Shown here piece after piece: positions 1 to 8,427 of a stretch of DNA of 64,000 bases. How positions within the stretch are numbered: position 1 is the stretch's first letter; every line of letters starts with the position of its first letter. The translations under genes were made by a program, and so were the position numbers. A model generated the notes under the pieces. It saw nothing but the letters and a program-made list of their open reading frames with translations, was not told the DNA's origin and searched no databases. This DNA comes from DTKD01 sp050948905 (lineage in GTDB: Bacteria; Armatimonadota; UBA5829), in assembly GCA_050948905.1 (NCBI GenBank), contig JBMNES010000001.1, forward strand, positions 2,790,001-2,854,000. Direction: 5' to 3'.

Positions 1-1
1 G

Positions 2-1102
2 GATATCATCAAGGCGTTTTATAGCTCCACCATTCCCATAATCGTCTACGTATCCCCGGAAAACGCCAGAGCTGCATCGGCGGGAGGATATATCGCTATG
101 GCGGCGGATATCGCAGCTATGGCCCCGCATAGCCGCATAGGCTCGCTGTCTCCGGTAGCGATGGGGCCATCAGGGGACGAACAGAAAATGTCAAATACTA
201 TGCAGCGCAAGATGGTAAATGACGCCGTATCCGAGGTGCGAGGGATCGCAAAAAAACGCGGCAGAAACGCGGACTGGGCTGAAAAAGGCGTACGTGAAGC
301 TGCGAATGTCACAGCCGAGGAGGCGGTGAAACTTAACGTAGTCGATCTGTTGGCAGATAATAATCGAGACCTTATGCGCAAATTAGATGGCAGGAAAGTG
401 AAGATGTCCACCGGCCCTACCGTCGTGCTGCATACGGCAAAGGCGCCGCTGGTCGAAAAACCTATGAGTAGTTGGCAGACTTTCCTGCATTATCTGAGCA
501 ACCCGATGATTGCCCTGCTGCTGTTGCTGATGGCGACCTATGGGATAATATTTGAGCTGTCCAACCCAGGAGCGATCCTGCCGGGGGTGGTAGGGGGGAT
601 TTCTGTAATCCTGCTGTTATATTCATTCAGCGTGCTGCCAATTAACGTAGCCGGTTTCGCCTTTATTGCGCTGGCCATTGCATTGTTTATTGCGGATGTG
701 TATGCGCCTAGTCACGGTATATTGTCCGTCGGGGGGGTGATCAGCCTGTTCTTTGGATTAATGATGCTTTTTAGCTCGCCGCAAGGGCCGATGATCCCGC
801 TGTGGATATTGGGATTGGTGGCTATACTGACCGGTGGGTTCTTTGTATTTATAGTCGCGATGGGGTTAAGGGCGCTGAGAAGGCCGTTTATCGCCGGCCG
901 CGAGGGGGTTGTTGGACACATCGGGCAGGCCAGGACCGACTTGAATCCGTCCGGACATATATTTGTGGACGGCGCGCTGTGGACCGCCACAAGCGAGTCC
1001 GGGACAATTAACAAAGGGGAAAATGTGCTTGTAGTCGCGATGGATGGGTTAAAATTGACCGTCAGAAGAGACGGCCAACCCGACGTAGACAAAGCTCAAT
1101 AG
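2..1102 (+). CDS. NfeD-family membrane-bound serine protease (5' partial)
   Basis: The reading frame is open from base 2, so the N-terminus lies outside the window. The visible part starts inside a ClpP/SppA-like protease domain; the ASAGG motif near visible residue 25 carries the expected nucleophile serine and is followed by the usual GSLSPV-type segment. After about 150 residues come four to five hydrophobic segments and a C-terminal OB-fold NfeD domain (from GREGVVG to the end). This order is the long NfeD1b architecture, in which the protease cleaves the C-terminal hydrophobic region of stomatin-type partners in the cytoplasmic membrane. The slipin gene follows after 16 bases, the classical NfeD-stomatin pair. 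The catalytic residues visible look intact. Confidence 0.9.
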   Translation, partial: DIIKAFYSSTIPIIVYVSPENARAASAGGYIAMAADIAAMAPHSRIGSLSPVAMGPSGDEQKMSNTMQRKMVNDAVSEVRGIAKKRGRNADWAEKGVREAANVTAEEAVKLNVVDLLADNNRDLMRKLDGRKVKMSTGPTVVLHTAKAPLVEKPMSSWQTFLHYLSNPMIALLLLLMATYGIIFELSNPGAILPGVVGGISVILLLYSFSVLPINVAGFAFIALAIALFIADVYAPSHGILSVGGVISLFFGLMMLFSSPQGPMIPLWILGLVAILTGGFFVFIVAMGLRALRRPFIAGREGVVGHIGQARTDLNPSGHIFVDGALWTATSESGTINKGENVLVVAMDGLKLTVRRDGQPDVDKAQ

Positions 1103-1118
1103 TTACTGGAGGTTTACA

Positions 1119-1904
1119 ATGGAAGGTATTCTGGTTGTCATAGTAGTTGCGGTTTTCGTTTTAATCGTAGTGGGCAACTCCGTGAGAGTGATTCGCGAGT
1201 GGGAACGGGGAGTTCTGCTGCGTTTTGGTCGCTTCGATCATATCAAAATGCCGGGAATCAGGCTGGTTTGGCCGATTATCGACAAGATTTTGATAATCGA
1301 CACTCGAGTCGTGACTATGGACGTGCCTAAACAGGAGATCATCACTAAAGACAACGTTTCGGCGATGGTGGACGCGGTGGTATTCTTCCAGGTGGTCAAT
1401 GCAGAGTACGCTGTGACTAAAGTAGAGAACTGGGTTAGGGCGACGTCTCTGCAGGCGCAGACGAGCTTGCGAAGCGTGATCGGCCAATCGGAACTGGACC
1501 AGCTACTATCCGAGAGAGACAAGATCAATATGAGTCTACAGAATATAATCGACGAAGTGACTGAGCCTTGGGGCATTAAGGTCACGGCGGTCGAGGTCAG
1601 GGACGTAACTTTGCCGGATACGATGAAGCGCGCTATGGCGAACCAGGCGGAAACCGAGCGTGAACGACGGGCGAAGATCATCAACGCAGAAGGCGAGTTC
1701 CAGGCTGCTCAGAAACTTACTGATGCAGCGGATGTTATAAGCGCGAATCCCCAGGCTCTTCAATTGAGATATCTGCAGACCCTGCGCGAAATTGGCTCGA
1801 GCAGCAACACAACTATTGTGTTTCCGATGCCGATTGATTTGATAGAGCCGCTGAAGGCATTACTTGACAACCTCAGCCCCACTGGAGAAAAGAAATCGGA
1901 ATAA
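1119..1904 (+). CDS. Slipin (stomatin/SPFH-family membrane protein)
   Basis: A 261-residue SPFH protein: one N-terminal membrane segment (about residues 3-20), then the conserved stomatin core with the motifs REWERGVLLRFGRF and MDVPKQEIITKDNV, and a C-terminal helical stretch for oligomerisation. Stomatins and slipins form large ring assemblies on the cytoplasmic membrane and act as scaffolds and substrates for the neighbouring NfeD protease. The ATG at 1119 has a GGAGG-like ribosome site (ctggaggttt) about 7 bases upstream. It is co-transcribed with nfeD (16-base gap), and a good terminator follows at 1917. Confidence 0.93.
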   Translation: MEGILVVIVVAVFVLIVVGNSVRVIREWERGVLLRFGRFDHIKMPGIRLVWPIIDKILIIDTRVVTMDVPKQEIITKDNVSAMVDAVVFFQVVNAEYAVTKVENWVRATSLQAQTSLRSVIGQSELDQLLSERDKINMSLQNIIDEVTEPWGIKVTAVEVRDVTLPDTMKRAMANQAETERERRAKIINAEGEFQAAQKLTDAADVISANPQALQLRYLQTLREIGSSSNTTIVFPMPIDLIEPLKALLDNLSPTGEKKSE

Positions 1905-1916
1905 TTCTCGTTATGG

Positions 1917-1958
1917 CGCCGGATCTTTGCCGTTTTGTGGCTGGATCCGGCGTTTTTT
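1917..1958 (+). terminator. Rho-independent terminator after slipin
   Basis: A perfect 9-bp stem (1917-1925 with 1944-1952, arm cgccggatc) with an 18-base loop is followed directly by six T. It ends the nfeD-slipin transcript just before the converging PIG-L gene. On the minus strand no T-run follows, so it works in one direction. Confidence 0.85.
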
Positions 1959-1968
1959 GCGTTTTGCC

Positions 1969-3414
1969 CTATTGCTCTACAGAACCAGATTCGACTTCGT
2001 GCCAACCGGTATTGTCCACACTGACACCCATCAGTTTTGTCCTGACCTGCACAAAAAGTGTCCTGTCGAAGTTGAGCTTCTCAAGCGGAAGAGCGACCTC
2101 TAAAACATTATTTTTTGCCGCCCAAACAACGCCTGAGGGCTTGGCGGGGGACTTTAATCTGATAGCCAGCGAATACTTGTCGTTCTCATCAGATTTGGAG
2201 ATCCCTCTGAAGTTGATATAGTAGGTGAGGCGTTTGGATAGCCGGCGCACGGTATCGACTCTAACGTAGAGTTTTTGATGATCCCGGCACAGGTATACAG
2301 CCCGCACATCCCCTCCTCTATTTAGCTCGGTGAGCACATAGTCACCGACTGTATCAAGAACAGCAGGCGGTATGCCGAACCAGTCGTCGAGTTCGCCGTC
2401 GATTGTTATGGTTGAGTGCGGCACTAAAACGACCTGGCTGACAGGACTGTTGCCGAATATCTCGTTGTTGCGGGCGAAACTGAGCAGGAAGTTGCGCTCC
2501 ACATCAACCTGAGTCGAGTAGGTCATAATCGCACTGCGCTTGCGTGCGGCTATCTCTGGAGAGAGAGCAAGCGAGTACCATTTGGTGTTAGTCTGAACGA
2601 GGCCGTGTGGAGGCGCGAGAGGCTCGTTTTTGCGGTCACCTTTCGGCACAGGCCAGTCCCCTCGATGCACGATATATGTATGTACTTTGATGGCGTTCGG
2701 CATCTGTGCCTGTATTTGTTGCAGAGCTGCAGAGACGAAGCAGTAGGTGGCGTGATGGTCGGGATGATTATCACACGGATGCGGCAGATAAACATCAGTC
2801 GGCCGATCTGCTTTAAGCACTTTCACGATGTCGTTTAGCAGGCTCTCGCCGCAGTATGGAGCGTTCGGGGTGAGTGAATTCTCGTAAGGGGAGTGATCGA
2901 CGTGAGTAGCGTGCGAAACGTAGAGCTCATCTGGCAGCCAGTAATTGTTCCAAAGTTGAGCTATTCCCCTATCGGGATAGCCGAGAAAAGTGACCTGGTT
3001 TGGTTCTACGCCGAGTTGAGCTAATGCGCGGAGGGTCTCTTTCTGGCGCTTATATGCAAATTTGATACATTTTTGTGCAGTGACGCGAATAGTGCCATAA
3101 GCTCTTCCGGCGGCGATTCTGAATCCGTCGCCGTTTGTGATCAACACCACCCGCACATCAGCCCCGTTATTTACAGCGGTAGCGAGCATGCCTCCACAGC
3201 CAAGGGTCTCGTCGTCCGAATGCGGGGCGAATACTATTATGCGGTCGCCGGGTTTGTGCGGGGCAGCCACAGGCAAACTGACGTGCGCCTGCCATTCGTT
3301 TGCGAGATGAATTCGATACTGAATCGCAACCGTTGCCAAAACCACGACCGCTGCGATTACCAAGATGAGCAGCTTGGTCGCCCGCAATGTCCGGTGAATT
3401 AGATGTGTGTTCAC
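1969..3414 (-). CDS. PIG-L family deacetylase with C-terminal extension
   Basis: A 481-residue protein with an N-terminal membrane segment (about residues 13-31) and a PIG-L/LmbE deacetylase domain. The zinc and catalytic motif APHSDDE lies at 63-69 and the second zinc motif HPDHH at 217-221. The family removes acetyl groups from N-acetylglucosaminyl substrates such as GlcNAc lipids, mycothiol or bacillithiol precursors and antibiotics. After about residue 300 a second region with many beta-strand-like segments follows (a sugar-binding-like or CBM9-like fold is possible). The membrane anchor suggests the enzyme works outside the cytoplasmic membrane on an envelope glycan. The substrate cannot be told. 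It stands alone, with no operon partner. Confidence 0.85.
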   Translation of the reverse strand: MNTHLIHRTLRATKLLILVIAAVVVLATVAIQYRIHLANEWQAHVSLPVAAPHKPGDRIIVFAPHSDDETLGCGGMLATAVNNGADVRVVLITNGDGFRIAAGRAYGTIRVTAQKCIKFAYKRQKETLRALAQLGVEPNQVTFLGYPDRGIAQLWNNYWLPDELYVSHATHVDHSPYENSLTPNAPYCGESLLNDIVKVLKADRPTDVYLPHPCDNHPDHHATYCFVSAALQQIQAQMPNAIKVHTYIVHRGDWPVPKGDRKNEPLAPPHGLVQTNTKWYSLALSPEIAARKRSAIMTYSTQVDVERNFLLSFARNNEIFGNSPVSQVVLVPHSTITIDGELDDWFGIPPAVLDTVGDYVLTELNRGGDVRAVYLCRDHQKLYVRVDTVRRLSKRLTYYINFRGISKSDENDKYSLAIRLKSPAKPSGVVWAAKNNVLEVALPLEKLNFDRTLFVQVRTKLMGVSVDNTGWHEVESGSVEQ

Positions 3415-3427
3415 ATGTGTAGAGGCC

Positions 3428-3518
3428 TGGCGGAGTGGCTGGGATTCGAACCCAGGAGCGAGTTACCCCGCTACAGCATTTCCAGTGCTGCTCCTTCGAC
3501 CAACTCGGACACCACTCC
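3428..3518 (-). tRNA. tRNA-Ser(GGA)
   Basis: On the minus strand the acceptor arm GGAGTGG (3512-3518) pairs with CCACTCC (3432-3438), followed by discriminator G and an encoded CCA (3428-3430). The anticodon arm CAGCA/TGCTG encloses the loop CTGGAAA, giving anticodon GGA. A long variable arm and the TGGGTTCGAATCCCA T-arm are those expected of class II serine tRNA. Length is 91 bases including CCA. Confidence 0.97.
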
Positions 3519-3527
3519 GTGAGTAAA

Positions 3528-3557
3528 ATGATAACACACCGACCTGCGGATGGTCAA
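3528..3557 (-). promoter_or_regulatory. sigma-70-type promoter of tRNA-Ser
   Basis: On the minus strand: -35 TTGACC (3552-3557), 18-base spacer, -10 TATCAT (3528-3533). The start of transcription would fall about 3-5 bases before the mature tRNA 5' end, so the precursor has a very short leader. Confidence 0.65.
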
Positions 3558-3581
3558 TCGGCATAAGGCCATTTGACGCCA

Positions 3582-3989
3582 CTAAACGAGCAAATATATA
3601 GACACCAACCCGCAAGCGATCCCCAACCATTGGCGTGCCGATAAGCGCTCGTTCCAGGCAAAGTAGGATATTATAGCGGTGAGAGCGATGTTACCGCAGC
3701 TCCTAACTGGAAAAGCGACCATCCCGGGCACCGTTCGTAATGCCAAAAGCAGCAAAAACATTGCAATAGCGCCAATTACTCCCATAACCGTTCCTAAAAT
3801 GGCATCCTGCCTGCGGGTCTCGTGTTTGACGATGAGGAACGTAACAAGGCCGCATACGATCCCGGCTCCCCAAAATCCAATGCTATATAGCCCCATATGA
3901 CCACCCAGGTTGAGGGGATCAAGCGCGCGATTGGATATCTGGCTGACACCAGTAAGCAGAAACGCTACAATCAACAAAAACAGGCTCAT
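3582..3989 (-). CDS. Half-size DMT/EamA-like transporter subunit B
   Basis: A 135-residue, very hydrophobic protein with about five membrane segments and the C-terminal ending of one EamA half (SARQWLGIACGLVSIYLLV). A full DMT transporter carries two such halves in about 300 residues; this gene holds one. It overlaps the preceding half-size gene by 4 bases (ATGA), so the two are translationally coupled and likely form a heterodimer in the cytoplasmic membrane, as paired SMR proteins do. The substrate is unknown. It ends 25 bases before the tRNA-Ser promoter. Confidence 0.72.
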   Translation of the reverse strand: MSLFLLIVAFLLTGVSQISNRALDPLNLGGHMGLYSIGFWGAGIVCGLVTFLIVKHETRRQDAILGTVMGVIGAIAMFLLLLALRTVPGMVAFPVRSCGNIALTAIISYFAWNERLSARQWLGIACGLVSIYLLV

Positions 3990-4414
3990 TGGGCACCCTT
4001 CTTCTTTTCATTACCGGGATTGCAGAGTATAAACGCAATCGGAATCAGCGCCAGGCCGATTAGTTGCCTGCCGGTGGGGTGTTCGCCCCAGATGAAGATC
4101 GATGCGGCCACAGGAAAGCCGACGGCCAATCCGATCACAGTCCACGAAACCGCCAGCACGCCGGTGCGAATATGATAGAAAAATGCCAGGGTAGATATAT
4201 AGCAGGTGATTCCCGTCGCAAAACCGAGCACCGCCGCAGGGGTGGACCAACCGCCTCCGGTTTGCTGATAATAGATAATCGAGACTGCTGTTGCTCCGAC
4301 GTAGACCCAGGTGTTCACCGAGGTTAGCTCGCACTTGTATTTGCCGGCCAATTTATAGCACAGCGCCCACATCGTCACCAGAGCCGTGGAAAGAAAGAGA
4401 TACAGATAACCCAA
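3986..4414 (-). CDS. Half-size DMT/EamA-like transporter subunit A
   Basis: About 142 residues with four to five membrane segments and a second EamA-like ending (TGRQLIGLALIPIAFIL), then a charged tail GNEKKKGAQ. I placed the start at the TTG at 4414 because GGAG lies 6 bases upstream and the next residues begin the first membrane segment; a longer frame from TTG 4453 would start inside a hairpin and has no ribosome site. It is the partner of the downstream half-size gene (4-base overlap). The two halves resemble each other in layout, as expected from an internal duplication kept as separate genes. Confidence 0.68.
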   Translation of the reverse strand: MGYLYLFLSTALVTMWALCYKLAGKYKCELTSVNTWVYVGATAVSIIYYQQTGGGWSTPAAVLGFATGITCYISTLAFFYHIRTGVLAVSWTVIGLAVGFPVAASIFIWGEHPTGRQLIGLALIPIAFILCNPGNEKKKGAQ

Positions 4415-4439
4415 TAGCGTCTCCAGTATTCTAAGACAA

Positions 4440-4470
4440 GTATCGGGACTCAACTTTCAAGCCCCGATAC
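4440..4470 (-). terminator. Hairpin between AIR-synthase-like gene and DMT pair
   Basis: GTATCGGG (4440-4447) pairs with CCCGATAC (4463-4470). On the minus strand it lies after the AIR-synthase-like stop and is followed by TTGTCTT, a weak T-tract. It may end or attenuate the long upstream operon before the DMT pair. Confidence 0.45.
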
Positions 4471-4498
4471 CTAAGCGTTACTTATATAACAATCTCAA

Positions 4499-5488
4499 TC
4501 ACGAATCGAAATATCGCGCGATTTCGTCGCGGTCGAAGGCGGGAACCTCCTCGCCTTCGGCAAAGCGTATACCTGTCTCAGGTTCGGTGATTGTGCCGAT
4601 TTCAGCCGCGATTACCCCAGCCTCCTCGAATCGAGCCAGCATCTGATCAGCCTGACCAGAATCGGCTGCAATTAACAGGCTGCCGGACGCAATTAAGCCC
4701 AACGGGTTCAAGCCAACCACGTCGCATATAACGCGACACTCTTCAAGAACCGGTATGGCCTCGCGTTGAATAATAGCCCCTTTTTCCGATGCGCCCGCAA
4801 GCTCTCTGATTGCAGTGGCCAATCCGCCCTCGGTTGGGTCGTGCATAGCGGTTACGCCGCCGTTATTCATCGCGATGCGAGCATATCGTAACACGCCGAT
4901 ACCAGGATCGTCCAGCAAATATTTTGCGCGTTCGATCAATTCTGATTTTATCCCATCAATAGGCTCATTAGCAAGAATTGCAGTGCCTTCAACCGCTATT
5001 GGCCCTGCGAGCAGCAGCGCGTCCCCTACTCTTGCGCCTTTGTTGCTGATAAGAGACTCTTCGTCTACCTCTCCGAGCATGCAACCGGATATCACGACGC
5101 TGTTTACAGATGATGTGATCTCGGTGTGGCCGCCTATCAGCGTTACGTTGATAGCCTGGCAAGCTTGTTCGATATCGTCAAAGATAGACTGAACATCGGA
5201 TTCTGAACTGCCTGGCGGAAGAAGTATCGTGGCCAGAAAGTGCCGTGGGACTCCACCCATTACGGCGATATCGTTGGCGTTTACGTCTACGGCGTATTGG
5301 CCGACCCGGTCTGTTGCAAACGTGATCGGATCGGTTGCCGCGACCAGAATACCGCCGGCGAATCTTACCGCAGCCGCGTCTTCGCCGTACGCTGGGCCGA
5401 TAATCACCCGTGGGTCCGTGCGCGTGCGGGAAAGCAGGCGCGTCAATATGTCCGCCGGAAGTTTACCGGTTTCTATTTTACGAGGCAT
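4499..5488 (-). CDS. AIR-synthase-fold protein (HypE/PurM/ThiL superfamily)
   Basis: A 329-residue protein of the PurM/HypE/SelD/ThiL ATP-binding superfamily: GEDAAAV near residue 35, ANDIAVMGG near 72, GGHTEIT near 120 and HDPTEGGLATAIREL near 215. These are the residues that build the ATP/Mg site. It is closest in pattern to HypE-like 'AIR synthase related' proteins, but it lacks the C-terminal PRIC cysteine that true HypE uses to carry thiocyanate; it ends ARYFDS. No hydrogenase genes are near. The function is therefore an unknown ATP-dependent reaction on a small substrate. The start has AGGA 6 bases upstream. It follows the phosphoesterase gene by 7 bases. Confidence 0.8.
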   Translation of the reverse strand: MPRKIETGKLPADILTRLLSRTRTDPRVIIGPAYGEDAAAVRFAGGILVAATDPITFATDRVGQYAVDVNANDIAVMGGVPRHFLATILLPPGSSESDVQSIFDDIEQACQAINVTLIGGHTEITSSVNSVVISGCMLGEVDEESLISNKGARVGDALLLAGPIAVEGTAILANEPIDGIKSELIERAKYLLDDPGIGVLRYARIAMNNGGVTAMHDPTEGGLATAIRELAGASEKGAIIQREAIPVLEECRVICDVVGLNPLGLIASGSLLIAADSGQADQMLARFEEAGVIAAEIGTITEPETGIRFAEGEEVPAFDRDEIARYFDS

Positions 5489-5495
5489 AATGATC

Positions 5496-6347
5496 CTACA
5501 ATTTCACGCTCTGTGGCACTTTGTCGAGAGTATAGAACTCGTGCTCGACACGATCGGGGTAGACTTTCCAGATTCGAAAACCAACATCCGGCGGCTCGCC
5601 TTCTGATTTGCTTAATGCGCCACTGGTGACAAGCGTCATCCCACCGCAGGTAGCCGATTGTTCATGGTGCAAGTGCCCTGAAATGGCATAGTCTACCCCA
5701 TAGCGGTTCATAAGTTGCAAATACTCGGTGCGCAAGGCGAGTGGGACGTTTTGATATCGATCCGGTTCATCGGCTTTATTCAGGAAGAAAGGCTGGTGCA
5801 TACATACAAATATATGGGTGGGTTTGGAGGCTCTGGCACTCTCCAGCGTCTCGACCAGCCATTTGCGTTGCTCTTCGCGATAAGCCTCATCTGCGCCATT
5901 GCCGAGCAGGCAACCGTTGATAGCGATAAACTGCGCGCCGTTATACGAAAAGCTGTAGTAGTCCTTGCCGAAAATCTTTCTGTAGCCCACAATATCTGCC
6001 GCTGTTGGCGCATTGCCGACATCGTGATTGCCGGGCAAAAGTTTAAGCGGAATATCCGGGTTAATTTCACTTGCTATTCGATAGAACTCGCGCACTTGCT
6101 TCGGGTCGCGCTTGGCATTAGTCAAATCGCCAGTTATTAACACAAACGCAGGTTTGAGGCGATTAATATGCTCCACGGCTTTGGTGAAGTGCTCTATCTC
6201 GGCCACCATGTCTTTGTTGCTGGTAGTAAAACCTAGCTGCGGGTCGGTGATGTGCACGAAGAAGAACGGCGCATTAGCTGCCATTGCCGCGCATAGAGTC
6301 ACCAACAGAAGCGTAAGTACAAATAAACTGGTTCGCAGATTTCTCAT
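5496..6347 (-). CDS. Secreted calcineurin-like metallophosphoesterase
   Basis: I chose the ATG at 6347 (AGGAG 6-8 bases upstream) over an in-frame upstream codon at 6368. The 283-residue protein has a signal peptide of about 24 residues ending CAAMAANA, then all metallophosphoesterase blocks: H and D in HITDPQLG, GDLTN, GNHD, MHQP and GHLHH. These bind two metal ions and hydrolyse phosphomono- or diesters, here outside the cytoplasm. Its layout resembles CpdA/CPPED1-type enzymes. It directly follows the sugar ABC permeases (10-base gap), so it may free a sugar or alcohol from a phosphorylated compound for uptake; that is inference. Confidence 0.88.
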   Translation of the reverse strand: MRNLRTSLFVLTLLLVTLCAAMAANAPFFFVHITDPQLGFTTSNKDMVAEIEHFTKAVEHINRLKPAFVLITGDLTNAKRDPKQVREFYRIASEINPDIPLKLLPGNHDVGNAPTAADIVGYRKIFGKDYYSFSYNGAQFIAINGCLLGNGADEAYREEQRKWLVETLESARASKPTHIFVCMHQPFFLNKADEPDRYQNVPLALRTEYLQLMNRYGVDYAISGHLHHEQSATCGGMTLVTSGALSKSEGEPPDVGFRIWKVYPDRVEHEFYTLDKVPQSVKL

Positions 6348-6357
6348 TTTATCTCTC

Positions 6358-7233
6358 CTATTTTCCACCCATTCCGGATAGCTTGATGCCTTCGACGAAG
6401 TAGCGTTGGTTAAAGATGAATAGCAACAGAACTGGTATTACAGCGATCATAGAGCCAGCCATAAGCTGGGTGTAGTTGGTTGAGTGTTGGCCGACGAAGT
6501 ATTTTAATCCGATTGGCAGGGTGCGCAAAGGTTCGGTGACTGTAATGACCAACGGCCACATATAGCTGCCCCAGAACCCCATAAACGTGAATGTAGTGAG
6601 AGTTGCGAGGGCCGGTTTGGATAATGGCAGGATCACTCGCGTCCAGATGCCGAAATACCCGGAACCGTCGATTTTGGCGGCGTCCTCAAGCTCGGTGGGC
6701 AACCCCATAAAGAATTGTCGCAGCATAAAAGTGCCGTATGCGCTGAACAACCCCGGCACGATTAAACCCGGATATGAGTTGATCCAGTGCATCTTTTTGA
6801 GAATTACAAACAGCGGAATCATCGTCACCGAGCCCGGCACCATCATAGTCGCAAGATAGGCAAAGAACAACTTGTCACGACCGGGGAAGCGCAGTCTGGC
6901 GAATGCGTAAGCGGCCATAGCGCTTGTCATTACCTGCCCAAAAGTGCCTACTACTGCAACGAAAATGCTGGACATATATAATCTTGGGATGTTGATCTCG
7001 TTCCAGGCGTCGGGGTAGTTGCCCCACCACGCACGATATTTTATCCCATCTACGATAGTATCCCGCCAGAATAAGTGCTCCGGCAGCCATTTGATGCCTC
7101 CACCGGCAGCGAAGACCTCGCCGGGCTGCTTGATTGAAGTGACAGCCATCCACACAAACGGAACCAGCATTGTGACCGCGCCCAGGCTCAATATCAGATA
7201 CAACGCGACTTTTGGCAGGACTTTTCTATTCAT
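6358..7233 (-). CDS. Carbohydrate ABC transporter permease (MalG type)
   Basis: A 291-residue inner-membrane permease with six membrane segments and the EAA loop EDAAKIDGSGYFGIWTRVILP that contacts the ATPase. It belongs to the CUT1 family of sugar and polyol importers. It overlaps the MalF-type gene by 8 bases and ends with the typical YFVEGIKLSGMGGK tail. No ATPase gene is in the window; CUT1 systems often share one ATPase (MsmK/UgpC type) encoded elsewhere. Confidence 0.93.
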   Translation of the reverse strand: MNRKVLPKVALYLILSLGAVTMLVPFVWMAVTSIKQPGEVFAAGGGIKWLPEHLFWRDTIVDGIKYRAWWGNYPDAWNEINIPRLYMSSIFVAVVGTFGQVMTSAMAAYAFARLRFPGRDKLFFAYLATMMVPGSVTMIPLFVILKKMHWINSYPGLIVPGLFSAYGTFMLRQFFMGLPTELEDAAKIDGSGYFGIWTRVILPLSKPALATLTTFTFMGFWGSYMWPLVITVTEPLRTLPIGLKYFVGQHSTNYTQLMAGSMIAVIPVLLLFIFNQRYFVEGIKLSGMGGK

Positions 7234-8419
7234 AAGTCACCACCCTGCCACCGAGCTTCCACGTCGCTAAAGTCAAGACTAATATCACGCCGAACAATAC
7301 CCAGGCTATGGTCGAGGCGTAGCCCATGTTAAATTTCTCAAACGCGGTTTGGTAGAGGTAGTATTCGATAGTGGTGGTGCTGCCGGCCGGGCCGCCGCCG
7401 GTCATCACGTTCGCAGTCATAAACCCGGTCTGAAAACCGCCTATTATGCTCATGACCAGTATGAAAAACGTCGTCGGGCTGATCATAGGCCAGGTAACTG
7501 ACCAGAACTTGGCCCACGGCCCCGCGCCGTCGATCTCCGCAGCTTCATAATATGAACTCGGAACGCCCTGCAATGCGGCGAGGTAGAGGATCATATTGTA
7601 GCCGCCAAGGCCGCCCCATAAGCCCATCACAATCAACGCCGGTTTCGCCCACTGCACTGTGCCGAGCCAATCCGGCGGAGTGGAGATAAAAGACAAAATG
7701 GCAGAGTGAATCGCCCCGCCAAAAGCGCCGATTGCGATGAACAGTCCGGCGCCGGTAATTATTATGGCTATCCGATACAGGCCGTCGCGAAGCCGAATGC
7801 CGAGCCTGGTGCATATATAAAAAACCAGAAGCAGTATGGCGGCGGCTGACCCCAGCGTTAATAATCCGAATATAACAGCTAAAACGGCGGTCGTTAGCAC
7901 GCCGGTTACAGGGTTTGCGTAGAGCGCGCTGCCGATTGATCTGACAGTTTGATTTATGAGGCCGATGTCTGAGTTGTATAGATATTTCCAGAGAATAAGC
8001 AGAGCCACGCCGGAACAGACTGCCGGCAGGAAATAGATGGTGCGAAAGACGACGATGCCTTTGAGCTTCTGGTTCATCATCAAAGCGACCAGCAGGCTGC
8101 CCATCATGCCGATTGGTATGCCGATCATCAGATAAACAGTGTTGTAGACATATTGCCAGAAGAACGGGTCGTTTGGCACCAGTCGCGCGCCCTCGTGGTG
8201 AAAACCGAGCAGGCTGCGAAAGTTCTCAAAGCCGAGCCAGGTTGGAGACTTAAAGATATTCCAGTGCGTAAATGACATGAACAGGGAAATTACCACGGGA
8301 ATGGATGTGAACGCCAGAAATCCGAGGAAATTTGGCGCGAGGAATGCGTATGCGGCAAGGGTCTCGCGTCGTCTTGCCGATGATTGCCTGGCTACTGGTT
8401 TTTCTTTTGCCTTGCTCAC
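7226..8419 (-). CDS. Carbohydrate ABC transporter permease (MalF type) with extra membrane hairpin
   Basis: A 397-residue CUT1 permease starting with GTG. The EAA loop EAAEIDGAGPWAKFWSVTWP near residue 290 is intact, and the end (NMGYASTIAWVLFGVILVLTLATWK) is typical. Usual length is about 290-310; the excess sits between membrane segments 3 and 4 at about residues 160-250, where two extra hydrophobic segments joined by a short RLRDG turn are inserted. An even number of added segments keeps the topology of the rest. It pairs with the downstream MalG-type gene and the upstream binding protein. Confidence 0.92.
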   Translation of the reverse strand: MSKAKEKPVARQSSARRRETLAAYAFLAPNFLGFLAFTSIPVVISLFMSFTHWNIFKSPTWLGFENFRSLLGFHHEGARLVPNDPFFWQYVYNTVYLMIGIPIGMMGSLLVALMMNQKLKGIVVFRTIYFLPAVCSGVALLILWKYLYNSDIGLINQTVRSIGSALYANPVTGVLTTAVLAVIFGLLTLGSAAAILLLVFYICTRLGIRLRDGLYRIAIIITGAGLFIAIGAFGGAIHSAILSFISTPPDWLGTVQWAKPALIVMGLWGGLGGYNMILYLAALQGVPSSYYEAAEIDGAGPWAKFWSVTWPMISPTTFFILVMSIIGGFQTGFMTANVMTGGGPAGSTTTIEYYLYQTAFEKFNMGYASTIAWVLFGVILVLTLATWKLGGRVVTYE

Positions 8420-8427
8420 TTTTTATA

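Noticed and set aside
3986..3989. Frameshift splitting one full-length EamA transporter
   Set aside because: The ATGA overlap and separate start with complete halves look like two coupled genes; cannot be excluded without reads, so listed as the refuting test.
4499..5488. Calling the AIR-synthase-fold gene hypE
   Set aside because: No C-terminal Cys and no other hyp or hydrogenase gene.
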